Assembly: GCF_000282595.1 (NCBI RefSeq)
Contig: NZ_AKIZ01000016.1
Coordinates: forward strand, 1-64,000
DNA from: Phyllobacterium sp. YR531
GTDB lineage: Bacteria; Pseudomonadota; Alphaproteobacteria; Rhizobiales; Rhizobiaceae
Direction: 5' to 3'
Length of the DNA stretch: 64,000 nt
Part shown: one piece after another, positions 8,402 to 18,813 of the stretch
Numbering within the stretch: position 1 is the stretch's first letter
How the letters are laid out: each line of letters opens with the position of its first letter
Made by a program: the position numbers and the translations under genes
Notes under the pieces: generated by a model
Seen by the model: the letters and a program-made list of their open reading frames with translations, nothing else
The model's database searches: none
Told to the model about the DNA's origin: nothing

Positions 8402-8529
8402 GCATGCGCTCCCGTTGATTATCCGCTGGTTCGTTTTTTAACAGATTGTCCGGAACGTCAATTCATCTGCAACGTTTTTGACGATAGAGTTCCGATGATG
8501 CACACTGGCCGAAGAAAAGGAAAAGCTGA

Positions 8530-9156
8530 ATGCATATTTTGGCCAGATTAGCCGCCAGCTCTATCTCTATCGCCATTGCTTCAATGATGATCACAGCACC
8601 CGCCAGTGCGGCGACCGTGTTGCGCAAATATCAATATTTCACATTGAATGCGCATAGCGCGGCGGAGCTTGACAAGGAATTGAGCCGCAGAGGTCCGATG
8701 CTGGCCAAGACCGGCGCGAGGCACCCCGGCATGACCCGGATGCGTTTCGACAGCAAGGTGAAGTTCGGTTCAAACGGAAAAACCTGTCAGGTGGTAGATG
8801 CGAATATCGTGGTACGTGCCACGGTATACTTGCCACGCTGGAAACAGCGCCGCACCGCAAAGCGTGACCTTGCAATCGTATGGGACACATTGTCAGCCGA
8901 TATCAAGCGTCACGAGGAAAGCCACATTGTCATCGCCCGCACCGCTGCGGGCGATATGGAGCGTCAGGTAAAAGCCCTGCCCTGGCGCAGCGACTGCATG
9001 AAAATGAAAGCGGATATTGATGCGCTGACAGCAAAACTGCTCAAGAAGCACGATGCGGATCAGGTGCGCTTTGATCGCGTGGAGACAGTCAATTTTGAAG
9101 CGCGGTTCGAGCGATTATTGACTTACCGCATGGTCCGGGAATTAGCCAAGCCTTGA
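8530..9156 (+). CDS. DUF922 domain secreted metalloprotease-like protein
   Basis: 208 residues. A signal peptide ends near residue 28 (APASAA), so the protein is exported. The mature part has two short cysteine-bearing segments (Cys86 and the DCMKMK cysteine), which may form a disulfide, and an HEESH motif at residues 128-132 matching the zinc-binding HExxH of DUF922 predicted peptidases. The nearby conserved VWDTLSADIKRHEESH is typical of the family. The substrate is unknown. The gene is followed by a large composite palindrome. Confidence 0.85.
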   Translation: MHILARLAASSISIAIASMMITAPASAATVLRKYQYFTLNAHSAAELDKELSRRGPMLAKTGARHPGMTRMRFDSKVKFGSNGKTCQVVDANIVVRATVYLPRWKQRRTAKRDLAIVWDTLSADIKRHEESHIVIARTAAGDMERQVKALPWRSDCMKMKADIDALTAKLLKKHDADQVRFDRVETVNFEARFERLLTYRMVRELAKP

Positions 9157-9177
9157 GGTCTCGCTAAATTTGATGCC

Positions 9178-9364
9178 TATTATCTCTCCCCTCTTGTGGG
9201 AGAGAAAGCGATTTCAGCGTCTTAGCCTCTTGGCTAAGTGCTAGAAATCGCCAGAGAGGGGATTTCTAATCCTCATAGTACCCCCTCTCTTGGATTTTCT
9301 AAGGATTTAGCAAGACGCTAAACCCAAGAAAATCCGTTCTCCCCCACAAGGGGGGAGATAACGT
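9178..9364. repeat. Composite palindromic element with three nested hairpins (family B ends)
   Basis: The outer ends are the family B motif (TTATCTCTCCCC...TTGTGGGAGAGA on the left, its diverged inverse CTCCCCCACAAGGGGGGAGA on the right). Three further hairpins lie inside: 9208-9251 (about 20 paired bases ending in GCGATTTC/GAAATCGC), 9253-9290 (AGAGAGGGG/CCCCTCTCT) and 9292-9335 (GGATTTTCT/AGAAAATCC). It resembles RIME/ABC-type intergenic mosaic elements of rhizobia in plan. It sits between convergent genes. Confidence 0.85.
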
Positions 9365-9382
9365 CTCGCACGTCTTCAAAAC

Positions 9383-10774
<1,392 letters not shown>

Positions 10775-11095
10775 CTAAGACTGGCGCTCTGGTACGTGAA
10801 CCACAAGGCCATCCAGCTCATCGGAAACGTGGATCTGGCAGGAAAGGCGGGAATTGGGGCGGACATCATAGGCGAAGTCGAGCATGTCCTCTTCCATCGC
10901 CTCGGGCTCACCCGTTGTGGCAGTCCATTCTTCATCAACATAAACGTGACAAGTGGCGCAGGCACAGGCACCGCCACATTCCGCATCAATACCGGGCACG
11001 GCAAAACGGATCGCGCTTTCCATAACGGTTGAGCCGTTTTCGGCTTCCGCCTCTATGCGTTCGCCACCATGTGTGACAAAGGTGATTTTTGCCAT
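10775..11095 (-). CDS. [2Fe-2S] ferredoxin, adrenodoxin type
   Basis: 106 residues from the ATG at 11095; an upstream start at 11116 would add seven residues. Cluster ligands are Cys40, Cys46, Cys49 and Cys86, following the C-x5-C-x2-C...C pattern of vertebrate-type ferredoxins. An additional Cys44 lies inside the loop. Relatives serve Fe-S cluster assembly or cytochrome P450 electron transfer. No isc genes are nearby, but a ferredoxin-NADP reductase gene lies downstream on the same strand. Confidence 0.92.
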   Translation of the reverse strand: MAKITFVTHGGERIEAEAENGSTVMESAIRFAVPGIDAECGGACACATCHVYVDEEWTATTGEPEAMEEDMLDFAYDVRPNSRLSCQIHVSDELDGLVVHVPERQS

Positions 11096-11179
11096 AAATA
11101 AAGCCCCAGTGATCAACTTACCGCTGACATAGGGCTTTGAAGGCGTAAGTCAATTGTACGCCCTGACGCAGCCTATACT

Positions 11180-11548
11180 TCAGCGTGTGATCGCTGCGAT
11201 ATAATCACGCGCATCATCGATGGCGGGGCGCAGGTCCCTGACCTTCTTCGAATCGCTTGGCGACTGTTCGACTGCTTCGGCAAGTTCGGCCACGCGAAAT
11301 GCACCGATTGCATTCGCCGATCCCTTAAGCGAACGCGCAAGACGGACACGATCATCCGGATTTGCGTGGATAAGTCTGTCCACGATGCCGCAGGTCTGAC
11401 GAGAAAACAGATTGAGAATTTCAGTTTCGAGTGCACGGTTGCCGAATGTTTCGCGCGTAAGATGAACAAGATCAATCGGACGCTTGCGTGCTGGCTTCGA
11501 TCGTTCGCCGCCGGGCGAAGCAAATGCCATCGATGCCTGTTGGGCCAT
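11180..11548 (-). CDS. Hpt-domain-like protein lacking the phosphoacceptor histidine
   Basis: 122 residues. The C-terminal 90 residues match the four-helix histidine phosphotransfer fold. In the diagnostic motif the usual H-x-x-K-G-S is RSLKGSANAIGA here, with Arg72 (codon CGT) at the phosphorylated position; Lys75, Gly76 and Ser77 are kept. It therefore probably cannot relay phosphate and may bind a kinase or receiver as a decoy or scaffold. The N-terminal 20 residues are polar and flexible. It is transcribed away from the giant polar-growth gene, sharing the 304-base intergenic region. Confidence 0.75.
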   Translation of the reverse strand: MAQQASMAFASPGGERSKPARKRPIDLVHLTRETFGNRALETEILNLFSRQTCGIVDRLIHANPDDRVRLARSLKGSANAIGAFRVAELAEAVEQSPSDSKKVRDLRPAIDDARDYIAAITR

Positions 11549-11852
11549 TGGGTATTCTCCTGAACGCTTTTACTGTTGAACGAACAAGGCTAGGCTGATG
11601 AACCTGATTCAAGGTTAAAACGAGGCAGAAACAGCGCCTAAATGGTGCCTTATGGTGAACGCCCGGTAAATTTTTGCCTACAATTGAAATTTCCTGAGAG
11701 GCCCAAAAATTAACCTTGTGTTTAAACTTTTAAGCATTTCCCGAATCCATTGTTTCTTTCCAAACCATGTGCCAGTACATTAGAGTAGCGGCGTAAAGAG
11801 TATGGCGCGGTCAGCCCCACATGTGGTTGCCGCCCAATATTGTGAGGAAAAC
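11549..11852. other. Divergent promoter region of the Hpt-like and GPR-like genes
   Basis: About 300 bases without a gene. The sequence is AT-rich around 11680-11760, with closely spaced TTAA words near 11710-11730 that resemble a CtrA box but have an eight-base rather than seven-base spacer. No RNA gene or repeat is recognised. Confidence 0.45.
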
Positions 11853-14800
11853 ATGGCCACAGCCCCGAAAAGCAAGGCTTTAAAAGCCGAAGACGAGCTC
11901 GGTGAAGCGCTTGAAAAGGCTCTAGAAATCGATTTCGACGAGTCGACGCTCGGGATGGATATGGATCTGTCTCCAATAGATGACGATCTGCTATCTCTGA
12001 ACGATCTTGAGGCACAAATTTCACAGGCAGCACAGGAACTGGCCGCTGAGAAATTTGAGACGCCCACTGTGGCCGAACCCGTAAAATTGCCCGAACCGGA
12101 GGTAACCGCGCCTCCAGTTGCGGCCATTCCGTTGCCGGCACCAAAGCCGCAGATCAAGGCTGCCAACCCGATTCCTGCCGCGCCGCCCGCCCCTCCGAAG
12201 GCTCCTGCGATACCGGCACAGCCATCATTCCGGCCGGCCAATGACGATCTGTTGCAAACGTCGAAGGCAACACGTGCCACGAGTTCTGTTACGCAGCCAA
12301 AATCCTATAGCCTGATCACCGGCATCGTCAGTGTCCTTTGGGCTGGTGGCGTACTGGCTCTCGGCAATGCGCTTTACGGTTCATCCATCTGGTCGATCCG
12401 TTCCTTTTCGGATTTCGCCGCAGCACCCCATGCAATCGGCCTTGCAGTCGCAATCATTGTGCCGATCATGCTCTTCTGGGCATTTGCGATCATGATCCGC
12501 CGCGGTCAGGAAATGCAATATGCCGCCCGCTCCATGGCGGAAGCAGCAATGCGCCTTTCCGAGCCGGAAATGCTCTCTTCTGATCGCGTGGCCTCGCTTG
12601 GTCAGGCAGTACGCCGCGAAGTCGCCGCTATGAGCGAAGGCGTTGAGCGTACTTTGGCCCGCGCGGTTGAACTGGAAACGCTGGTTCAGACAGAAGTAAA
12701 CCAGCTTGAACGCGTTTACACGGACAATGAATATCGCATCCGCACCCTTGTTGACCGTCTTGGCGGTGAGCGTGAATCGGTGATTGGCCACGCGGAACGT
12801 GTGCGCGCTTCTATTTCCAGCGCGCATGAACAGTTGAAGGATGAGTTGTCCCTGGCTGGAGAGTCGCTGCGCGAGAATATCTCGAGCGCTTCAACCAATC
12901 TGAGCATGTCCATCAACCAGTCCGGCGAGTCGCTGATCGAGCGCCTCACGCAGAGCGGACAGGTCATTTCCGAACAGATCGTTTCACGCTCGGACGATAT
13001 CTCAAACAAGATCAGCACTTCCGGCGAAGCCTTTGCAAACCTTCTGGAAATGCGTATCGCCGCCCTGTCAGAACAGACAGATTCCGTTACGATGAAGCTG
13101 GCCGATACGCTGGATGGCCGCACCAACAGCATGTTGTCGTTGCTGGGCAATGCCACGCAGACGCTGGTCGGTGAATTTGACTCGCGTCTCGCCGGGCTGG
13201 ACACAACAATCAATGAACGCGGCCGTTCATTGCTGGCTGAATTTGAAACCCGCGCACAGTCGCTGGATACAAGCACGGAGCGCCTCAATTCTGCTCTGGA
13301 AGCGCGTGCACGCCAGATCAACGAGCAGTTGATCGAACGTACACGCGATATCGCCAAGACCTTTACGGATGGCCGCGCCTCTATTGACGGTATTGTCGAC
13401 GAGACCAAGGCGAAGATCGGCAACGATCTTTCCAGCCTTTCCGATCAGGTCGGCAGCCTGCTTTCATCCAATGCAGCTGCCCTCTCCGACCGCCTTGTCG
13501 AAAGCCGGGAGGCTCTTGCCGCCAAACTTGCAGAAGAGCGCGAGGCACTTGCTGCAACACTGGTTCAGGAAACCGACCGCGCCGCCATCGTCATTCGCGA
13601 TCAGGCCGGCCAGATTGGCGACCATACATCGAACCTCAAGACAATTCTGGAAAGCAGCACTTCTGCAATCGGCCAGATCATCGACGGCCATGGTTCCGCC
13701 CTCGAAGAGCGTGCCGCCAGCTTGCGGTCTTCGCTTGAGGACAATGATTTCCGTATTGGCGCAACGCTGGACCAGCATGCCAAGGCTATTGAAGGCCGCA
13801 CCGCCGGTATTCATACGCTGCTTGAGGATAATGACGCCCGTATCGGCGCTCATCTCGAACAGCATGCCAAGGCTATTGAAGATCGCACAGCCGGCATGCA
13901 TGCCGCCTTTGCAGAAACCGATTCCCGCATTCGTGAGACGCTGGATGAGCATGTACGCGGTATTGATCTGCGTAGCGCTAACATCGAAACAGCTATCAAT
14001 GCCACGGACACACGCATCGGCCAGACACTTGATGCCCATGCCAAAATCATTGATGAGCGCACCATCGGAATGCGTGCGGCATTCGTTGAAACACATGCCA
14101 AGATTGCGCAGACACTCGATCATCACAATAAGGGTCTGGACGAGCGTAATCAGGAAATCCAGCTGGCCCTTACAGGCAGCGATGCCAGACTTGGTGAAAC
14201 GCTTGCCGCGCATACGCAGGCCATTGATGCACGCAACGCCGAAATTCAGGCTACCCTGCTCAACAGCGGCACACGCATCGATGGTACGTTGAGCGGCTTT
14301 ATCGACAGTGTTGATGACCGTACAGGCCGTATCGAACAGGCTTTGACCAGCAGCGATTCACGCATCAGCGATGTTCTGGCTTCGCATGCCAGTGCCATCG
14401 AAGAGCGTACAGCCGGTATCGGTCAGGCATTGGTCGATAGTGACTCGCGCATCAGCAATATCCTGTCCTCGCATGCAAGTTCGATTGATGATCGCACGGC
14501 AGGCATTGAGCAGGCGCTGAGCAATAGCGATCAGCGTATCGGCCAGACTTTGGCTTCGCACGCTTCTTCGCTGGATGAGCGTACGGCAGGTATCCAGACA
14601 GCGCTTGAAAACACCCATGCCCGCATCGGTGAGACCCTTGCGCAGCATGCAAGCGATATCGAAGAGCGCACCGCAGGTATCCGCTCTGTTCTCGACAGCA
14701 GCAATATGCAGATCGGCGATACGCTGGCCTCGCATATCGGGACGCTTGATGACCGCGCAGCCGCTATCCGCGCGGCACTGGCAGACAGCGACACCCGCGT

Positions 14801-16937
14801 CGGTGAAACACTCAACGACCACGCCAGCATTCTCGACCAGCGCATTGCAGCCATTCGTGCAGCTATGGAACAGGGCAATGTCGCTCTCGGCCAGACACTG
14901 GACGATAAGGCCGGCGCTATCGGCGACCGCACCGTTGCCTTGCAGGCAGTTCTGCAGGACAGCGCAGATGTGCTCGCAAAAGCCTTCGAAAACCATGGTG
15001 GTACAATCGACGAGCGTACATCAACCATGCAGAACGCACTGGCTATCGGCGTCGACAATGTGCGCAAGTCGCTCGAACAGAGCGCTTCGGTCGTTGCCCG
15101 CACATTGCGCGAAAAGATCACCGAGGCTGCTTCCACCCTCACAGGTGAGGCCCAGAAAGCCGGTGAAGCGCTTGACGGTCACGGCGAGGCATTCAGCCTG
15201 CGCATGAACGAAAGCCTTGCCGAAACCGAAAAGCGTCTTGGCCAGCGTGCGACGGAAGCCGCCGCCAACCTTGAAGCGTTGGAAGCGCGCTTCTCTGCAG
15301 CCACCGATACAACAGCATCCAAGCTTGCAGAAAGCACCCGCGAACTGAACGAGGTTCTCTCGGCCCGCTCGCAGGAAATTATCAGCATTCTCGACAATAC
15401 GGCGCAGCCACTTGTTGAAAGCCTTGCCGATAATGGCCGTACGCTTGCCTCGCAGCTGGTGGAAGCAACAACATCCGCTACCGAACGCCTGCGTGTTGAA
15501 AATGCGGCTTTGATCAATGCCATCGCCAGCCGTACAGCGGAAACAATAACCGCGGTTCAGGCAGCCAAGGCCGGTCTGACCGACGATGTCAGCAACCTTA
15601 TCGACCGCCTCTCCTCTTCCAACGCGAAGCTTGGCGAACTGATCGACATGGCTACCAAGAACCTGGGTGACATTGACGGACGCCTTCTCGATACGACAAC
15701 TGCCTTTGCCGAAAACGCAACCAAGGCTGCTGAATCGTTCGAGACGTCAACTCGCCTGATCGACGGTAACCTTGGCAAGCTTTCGCAACTGTCGAACAGC
15801 ACGCTGACCGATATTGCTTCCATCGCCCAACGCTTTGACGAGCATGGCAACATGCTAAGCAAGGCTTCCGATCTGATCAATGCATCGCAGACCAACCTCG
15901 CCTCGACATTTGACGAGCGCCAGGAAGCGCTACAGGCATTGGCATCAGGTCTCATTGCCAAGTCGGAAACCATCGAAAAGACCATGCGTTCGTTCGAATC
16001 GCTTGTCTCTTCGGCATTCGACCGGGCTGAAGGCCGGGCAAGCCAGACAACCGAGCAAATCCGCAATTCGATTTCCGAAGTTGTCGAACAGGCATCGCAG
16101 AAGTTTGCAAATGCAACGGACGAAATCCGTCGCTCTTCCGCAGCGATCCGCACCGAGCTTGAACAGACCCGCACCGAACTGCAGCGCGGTGTTATGGACA
16201 TGCCGGAAGAAGCCAAGCAGTCCACCGCCCAGATGCGCAAAGCTGTTTCCGAACAGATCAACGCGTTGAAGGAACTGTCGGAAATCGTGCAGAAATCCGG
16301 CCGCCTTACCGATGTCGGTGAAGCACGGGCGCAGCGCGCTGCACCAGCCCGCGCAACCGCAGCAGTTGCCGCACAACCTCAGCGTACCGAAGCAGTCGCT
16401 CCGGCACCACGTCCGGCAGCACCTGCTGCTCCGGCGCCTCAGGCTCCGGCAATGCGTGGGACACTCGACACACGTGGCAATGCTGAACAGACCCGCCCTG
16501 CAGGCAATGGCTGGGTGTCCGATCTTCTTCGTCGCGCTTCGACCGATGAGGCCGAGGCGACTCCGAAGGCACCGGCAGGCCGCTCACCCGGCCAGGTGGT
16601 CGAGTCGCTGAACTCTCTGTCGATCGATATCACCCGTGCTATCGATCATGAGGCTTCCGTTGAACTCTGGCAGCGTTACCGTGCCGGTGAACGTAACGTG
16701 TTCACCCGCCGTCTCTATACATTGAAGGGCCAACAGACCTTTGACGAGATCAAGCGCAAATATTCGTCGGACAGTGAATTCAAACGTGCTGTTGACCGTT
16801 ACATGGACGATTTTGAGCGCTTGCTCGAAGATGTGACACGCAACGACCGCGACAACACAACGACACAGGCCTACCTGACTTCTGATACAGGCAAGGTTTA
16901 CACCATGCTTGCTCACGCAAGTAATCGCCTGCGCTAA
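11853..16937 (+). CDS. Growth pole ring (GPR/RgsE)-like giant membrane coiled-coil protein
   Basis: 1694 residues from the ATG at 11853, which has GAGGA upstream; an in-frame ATG at 11802 would add 17. Order: acidic Pro-rich cytoplasmic N-terminus (1-150), two membrane helices (about 153-176 and 193-215), then about 1250 residues of charged helix with 16 tandem 29-residue repeats at 601-1064, a Pro/Ala linker near 1500-1560, and a conserved C-terminal domain (VVESLNSLSIDI, LYTLKGQQTFDEIKRKY). This plan, often labelled apolipoprotein-like, matches GPR of Agrobacterium and RgsE of Sinorhizobium, which organise polar growth in Hyphomicrobiales. Assignment is by architecture. A terminator follows. 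Confidence 0.8.
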   Translation: MATAPKSKALKAEDELGEALEKALEIDFDESTLGMDMDLSPIDDDLLSLNDLEAQISQAAQELAAEKFETPTVAEPVKLPEPEVTAPPVAAIPLPAPKPQIKAANPIPAAPPAPPKAPAIPAQPSFRPANDDLLQTSKATRATSSVTQPKSYSLITGIVSVLWAGGVLALGNALYGSSIWSIRSFSDFAAAPHAIGLAVAIIVPIMLFWAFAIMIRRGQEMQYAARSMAEAAMRLSEPEMLSSDRVASLGQAVRREVAAMSEGVERTLARAVELETLVQTEVNQLERVYTDNEYRIRTLVDRLGGERESVIGHAERVRASISSAHEQLKDELSLAGESLRENISSASTNLSMSINQSGESLIERLTQSGQVISEQIVSRSDDISNKISTSGEAFANLLEMRIAALSEQTDSVTMKLADTLDGRTNSMLSLLGNATQTLVGEFDSRLAGLDTTINERGRSLLAEFETRAQSLDTSTERLNSALEARARQINEQLIERTRDIAKTFTDGRASIDGIVDETKAKIGNDLSSLSDQVGSLLSSNAAALSDRLVESREALAAKLAEEREALAATLVQETDRAAIVIRDQAGQIGDHTSNLKTILESSTSAIGQIIDGHGSALEERAASLRSSLEDNDFRIGATLDQHAKAIEGRTAGIHTLLEDNDARIGAHLEQHAKAIEDRTAGMHAAFAETDSRIRETLDEHVRGIDLRSANIETAINATDTRIGQTLDAHAKIIDERTIGMRAAFVETHAKIAQTLDHHNKGLDERNQEIQLALTGSDARLGETLAAHTQAIDARNAEIQATLLNSGTRIDGTLSGFIDSVDDRTGRIEQALTSSDSRISDVLASHASAIEERTAGIGQALVDSDSRISNILSSHASSIDDRTAGIEQALSNSDQRIGQTLASHASSLDERTAGIQTALENTHARIGETLAQHASDIEERTAGIRSVLDSSNMQIGDTLASHIGTLDDRAAAIRAALADSDTRVGETLNDHASILDQRIAAIRAAMEQGNVALGQTLDDKAGAIGDRTVALQAVLQDSADVLAKAFENHGGTIDERTSTMQNALAIGVDNVRKSLEQSASVVARTLREKITEAASTLTGEAQKAGEALDGHGEAFSLRMNESLAETEKRLGQRATEAAANLEALEARFSAATDTTASKLAESTRELNEVLSARSQEIISILDNTAQPLVESLADNGRTLASQLVEATTSATERLRVENAALINAIASRTAETITAVQAAKAGLTDDVSNLIDRLSSSNAKLGELIDMATKNLGDIDGRLLDTTTAFAENATKAAESFETSTRLIDGNLGKLSQLSNSTLTDIASIAQRFDEHGNMLSKASDLINASQTNLASTFDERQEALQALASGLIAKSETIEKTMRSFESLVSSAFDRAEGRASQTTEQIRNSISEVVEQASQKFANATDEIRRSSAAIRTELEQTRTELQRGVMDMPEEAKQSTAQMRKAVSEQINALKELSEIVQKSGRLTDVGEARAQRAAPARATAAVAAQPQRTEAVAPAPRPAAPAAPAPQAPAMRGTLDTRGNAEQTRPAGNGWVSDLLRRASTDEAEATPKAPAGRSPGQVVESLNSLSIDITRAIDHEASVELWQRYRAGERNVFTRRLYTLKGQQTFDEIKRKYSSDSEFKRAVDRYMDDFERLLEDVTRNDRDNTTTQAYLTSDTGKVYTMLAHASNRLR
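13653..15044 (+). repeat. Sixteen tandem 29-residue (87-base) coding repeats
   Basis: Inside the GPR-like gene the unit xxDxRIGxTLxxHAxxIDERTAGIxxAL recurs without any length change. Fourteen central copies start at 13740 and step by exactly 87 bases, with one more diverged copy at each end. The most conserved positions are RI, L, H and the ERT triplet. The DNA copies are diverged, so selection has kept the protein period. The period fits a long helix of mixed heptads and hendecads. Confidence 0.85.
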
Positions 16938-16958
16938 ATTAGAGCAGGTACGGATCTG

Positions 16959-16988
16959 AAAAACGCGGCCTTCGAGCCGCGTTTTTTA
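16959..16988 (+). terminator. Terminator of the GPR-like gene
   Basis: Hairpin AACGCGGC/GCCGCGTT with loop CTTCGA, followed by six T residues. It starts 22 bases after the stop codon. Confidence 0.92.
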
Positions 16989-17063
16989 TGTTGTTTAAGA
17001 TAGCCTATCGGTTGATAGTTTAGTTCATTCACTGCTCATTTATTTCAACGCAATTGCAGCCAA

Positions 17064-17194
17064 CTCATGTGTGGTTCGACGGGGCTCACCATGAGGAAGG
17101 TTGTTGTTGGCAGGGAGTTATTTCCGGCAAGGTTGGTAACTAATATGCAATTATCTACCTTCCTCATGGTGAGCCCCGTCGAACCACACATGAG
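17064..17194. repeat. Dispersed palindromic element, family A, copy 3
   Basis: The arms at 17064-17101 and 17157-17194 are perfect inverse copies over 38 bases. The outer CTCATGT/ACATGAG is specific to this copy, followed by the family core GTGGTTCGACGGGGCTCACC. The centre holds GCAGGGAG, the inverse of the shared word. It lies between the GPR-like gene terminator and the AraC-type regulator. Confidence 0.93.
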
Positions 17195-17224
17195 CAAAAT
17201 GCAATTATCTGGATGAATTGACAA

Positions 17225-18220
17225 TCAAGCCCCTTCCAACTCCGGTATCTTACCGAACATATCCCGATACGCTGTTGGCGTCGTAGCCAGTTGCTGGCGG
17301 AAGTGATGACGCAGCGTGGCAGCAGTACCGAAACCGGTATTTGCAGCAATGACTTCAACAGAGAGCGGCGAGTTTTCCAGAAGATCCCGCGCCTTTCCCA
17401 ACCGTTCAGACAGAAGCCATCTGGCGGGCGTCATCCCCGTAGCCGCATCGAAGCGGCGCAGGAACGTGCGCGGGCTCATACCAGCAGCCTTGGCAAGACT
17501 GGCAATGGAAAACTCTTTCTGGATATTGTTGCGCATCAATTCCAGCAACGGAGAAAGCCGCGCGCCCTCATGAGCGGCGGGTACCGCCTGTTCGACGAAT
17601 TGTGCCTGCCCGCCATCACGATGTGGCGCAACAACCATGCGCCGTGCCACCTTGTTGGCGGCCTCCGTGCCGAAATCACGGCGGATCAGATGCAGGCAAA
17701 GATCTATTCCCGCCGCACTGCCCGCCGAGGTGAGAATGCTGCCCTCGTCCACGTAAAGTACATTCGGCTCAAACCGGATATCCGGATAACGCTCAGTCAG
17801 CAGATCAGCATAACGCCAATGAGTGGTTGCGCGGCGGCCTGACAGCAGCCCTGCTGCCGCAAGAACGAAAACACCGGAACAGATAGAGAGAATGCGGGCA
17901 CCATTGGCATGAGCCTTCTGCAGTGCTTCCACGAGCCGTTGAGGTACAGAATGTTCCACACCCCGCCAGCCCGGCATGATGATGGTTCCTGCCTGCTCAA
18001 ACAGATCAAGCCCACCATCTGCGAGAACGCGCACGCCACCCGTAGCCCGAAGCTCGCCCGTTTCAATACTGGCGACCGCAAACTTGTACCAATCCTGCCC
18101 CATCTCCGGCCGGGGCAACCCGAACATTTCCACCACAACACCGAATTCAAAGGTGCAGAGGCCGTCATAGGCAACAGCAACAACGTTCGGATTGTTCAGG
18201 CGTGAAGCAAGATTTGACAT
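17225..18220 (-). CDS. GlxA/FtrA-like AraC-family regulator with DJ-1/PfpI domain
   Basis: 331 residues from the ATG at 18220; in-frame ATGs at 18241 and 18250 are possible and none has a strong ribosome binding site. The N-terminal half is a DJ-1/PfpI class I amidotransferase-like domain with the SICSGVFVLAAAG elbow around its cysteine. The C-terminal 100 residues carry two AraC-type helix-turn-helix units (SIASLAKAAGMSPRTFLRRF and VIAANTGFGTAATLRHHFRQ). The protein resembles the FtrA subgroup (PRK09393). It diverges from a rhodanese gene, which is its likely target. Confidence 0.88.
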   Translation of the reverse strand: MSNLASRLNNPNVVAVAYDGLCTFEFGVVVEMFGLPRPEMGQDWYKFAVASIETGELRATGGVRVLADGGLDLFEQAGTIIMPGWRGVEHSVPQRLVEALQKAHANGARILSICSGVFVLAAAGLLSGRRATTHWRYADLLTERYPDIRFEPNVLYVDEGSILTSAGSAAGIDLCLHLIRRDFGTEAANKVARRMVVAPHRDGGQAQFVEQAVPAAHEGARLSPLLELMRNNIQKEFSIASLAKAAGMSPRTFLRRFDAATGMTPARWLLSERLGKARDLLENSPLSVEVIAANTGFGTAATLRHHFRQQLATTPTAYRDMFGKIPELEGA

Positions 18221-18307
18221 GATATTGATCATATATGGCATTCTTGCCAACTACCAGCGATTTATCCCTTGTTCTAATTCTTGCCTGTCAACTCAAGGAG
18301 AACAGGA

Positions 18308-18730
18308 ATGAGCTACGTAACCGAGATTGCCCCCGCACCTGCGGAACATGTCATCGAGCATTTTTCACGGCTATTATCGCTTGAAACAGACTGCGCCGAT
18401 GTTGCACACGCGTTGAATCAGGGTCCGGATTTCGTCCTGCTCCACGTTGTGGGAACGAGCGCTGCCTATGAACGCCGTCACATTCCCGGTGCCATACACC
18501 TCAATCACCGGGATATTTCCAGCGAGCGTATGGCCGAATGGCCGCAGGATACGATCTTTGTTGTTTATTGCGCCGGACCGCACTGCAATGGTGCCGATCA
18601 GGCCGCGCTCAAGCTCGCGCTACTTGGCAGGCCGGTCAAGATCATGATCGGTGGCATAACCGGCTGGGCCGACGAAGAATTGCCATTTGCCACAGGACCG
18701 GAAGCTGGAGATTTCAAGCTGGCGGCTTGA
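18308..18730 (+). CDS. Rhodanese-like domain protein
   Basis: 140 residues from the ATG at 18308, with AAGGAG upstream; an earlier start at 18281 lacks one. A single rhodanese domain covers most of the protein. The conserved ERRHIPGAIHL segment precedes the active-site loop VVYCAGPHCNG, whose first cysteine would carry the persulfide. The substrate is unknown. The gene is divergent from the FtrA-like regulator across about 87 bases, an arrangement that suggests regulation by it. A family B palindrome 30 bases after the stop may act as terminator. Confidence 0.88.
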   Translation: MSYVTEIAPAPAEHVIEHFSRLLSLETDCADVAHALNQGPDFVLLHVVGTSAAYERRHIPGAIHLNHRDISSERMAEWPQDTIFVVYCAGPHCNGADQAALKLALLGRPVKIMIGGITGWADEELPFATGPEAGDFKLAA

Positions 18731-18760
18731 TTGCCGCTTAACGCTAAAGATTGATGCCGA

Positions 18761-18787
18761 TTATCTCTCCCCTTGTGGGAGAGATAA
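18761..18787. repeat. Family B palindrome between convergent genes
   Basis: A 27-base hairpin with perfect 11-base arms TTATCTCTCCC/GGGAGAGATAA and loop CTTGT. It lies between the rhodanese and the convergent Mla-type lipoprotein gene and could serve as a bidirectional terminator, although it lacks a T-run. Confidence 0.85.
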
Positions 18788-18813
18788 GAGGGTGTTTTAC
18801 TCTACGGGGCAGA

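Noticed and set aside
11705-11735. CtrA-box-like TTAA words upstream of the GPR-like gene
   Set aside because: The spacer is eight bases and the second half lacks the usual following C, so it does not meet the TTAA-N7-TTAA consensus.
13653-15044. Regular 87-base periodicity that could suggest a CRISPR array or tandem satellite
   Set aside because: The reading frame stays open through all units with codon-level divergence, so it is a coding repeat; there are no constant repeats with unique spacers.
13464-15142. Many long minus-strand frames opposite the GPR-like gene
   Set aside because: They are shadows of the repetitive plus-strand coding sequence, low in protein-like content, and shift with each repeat.
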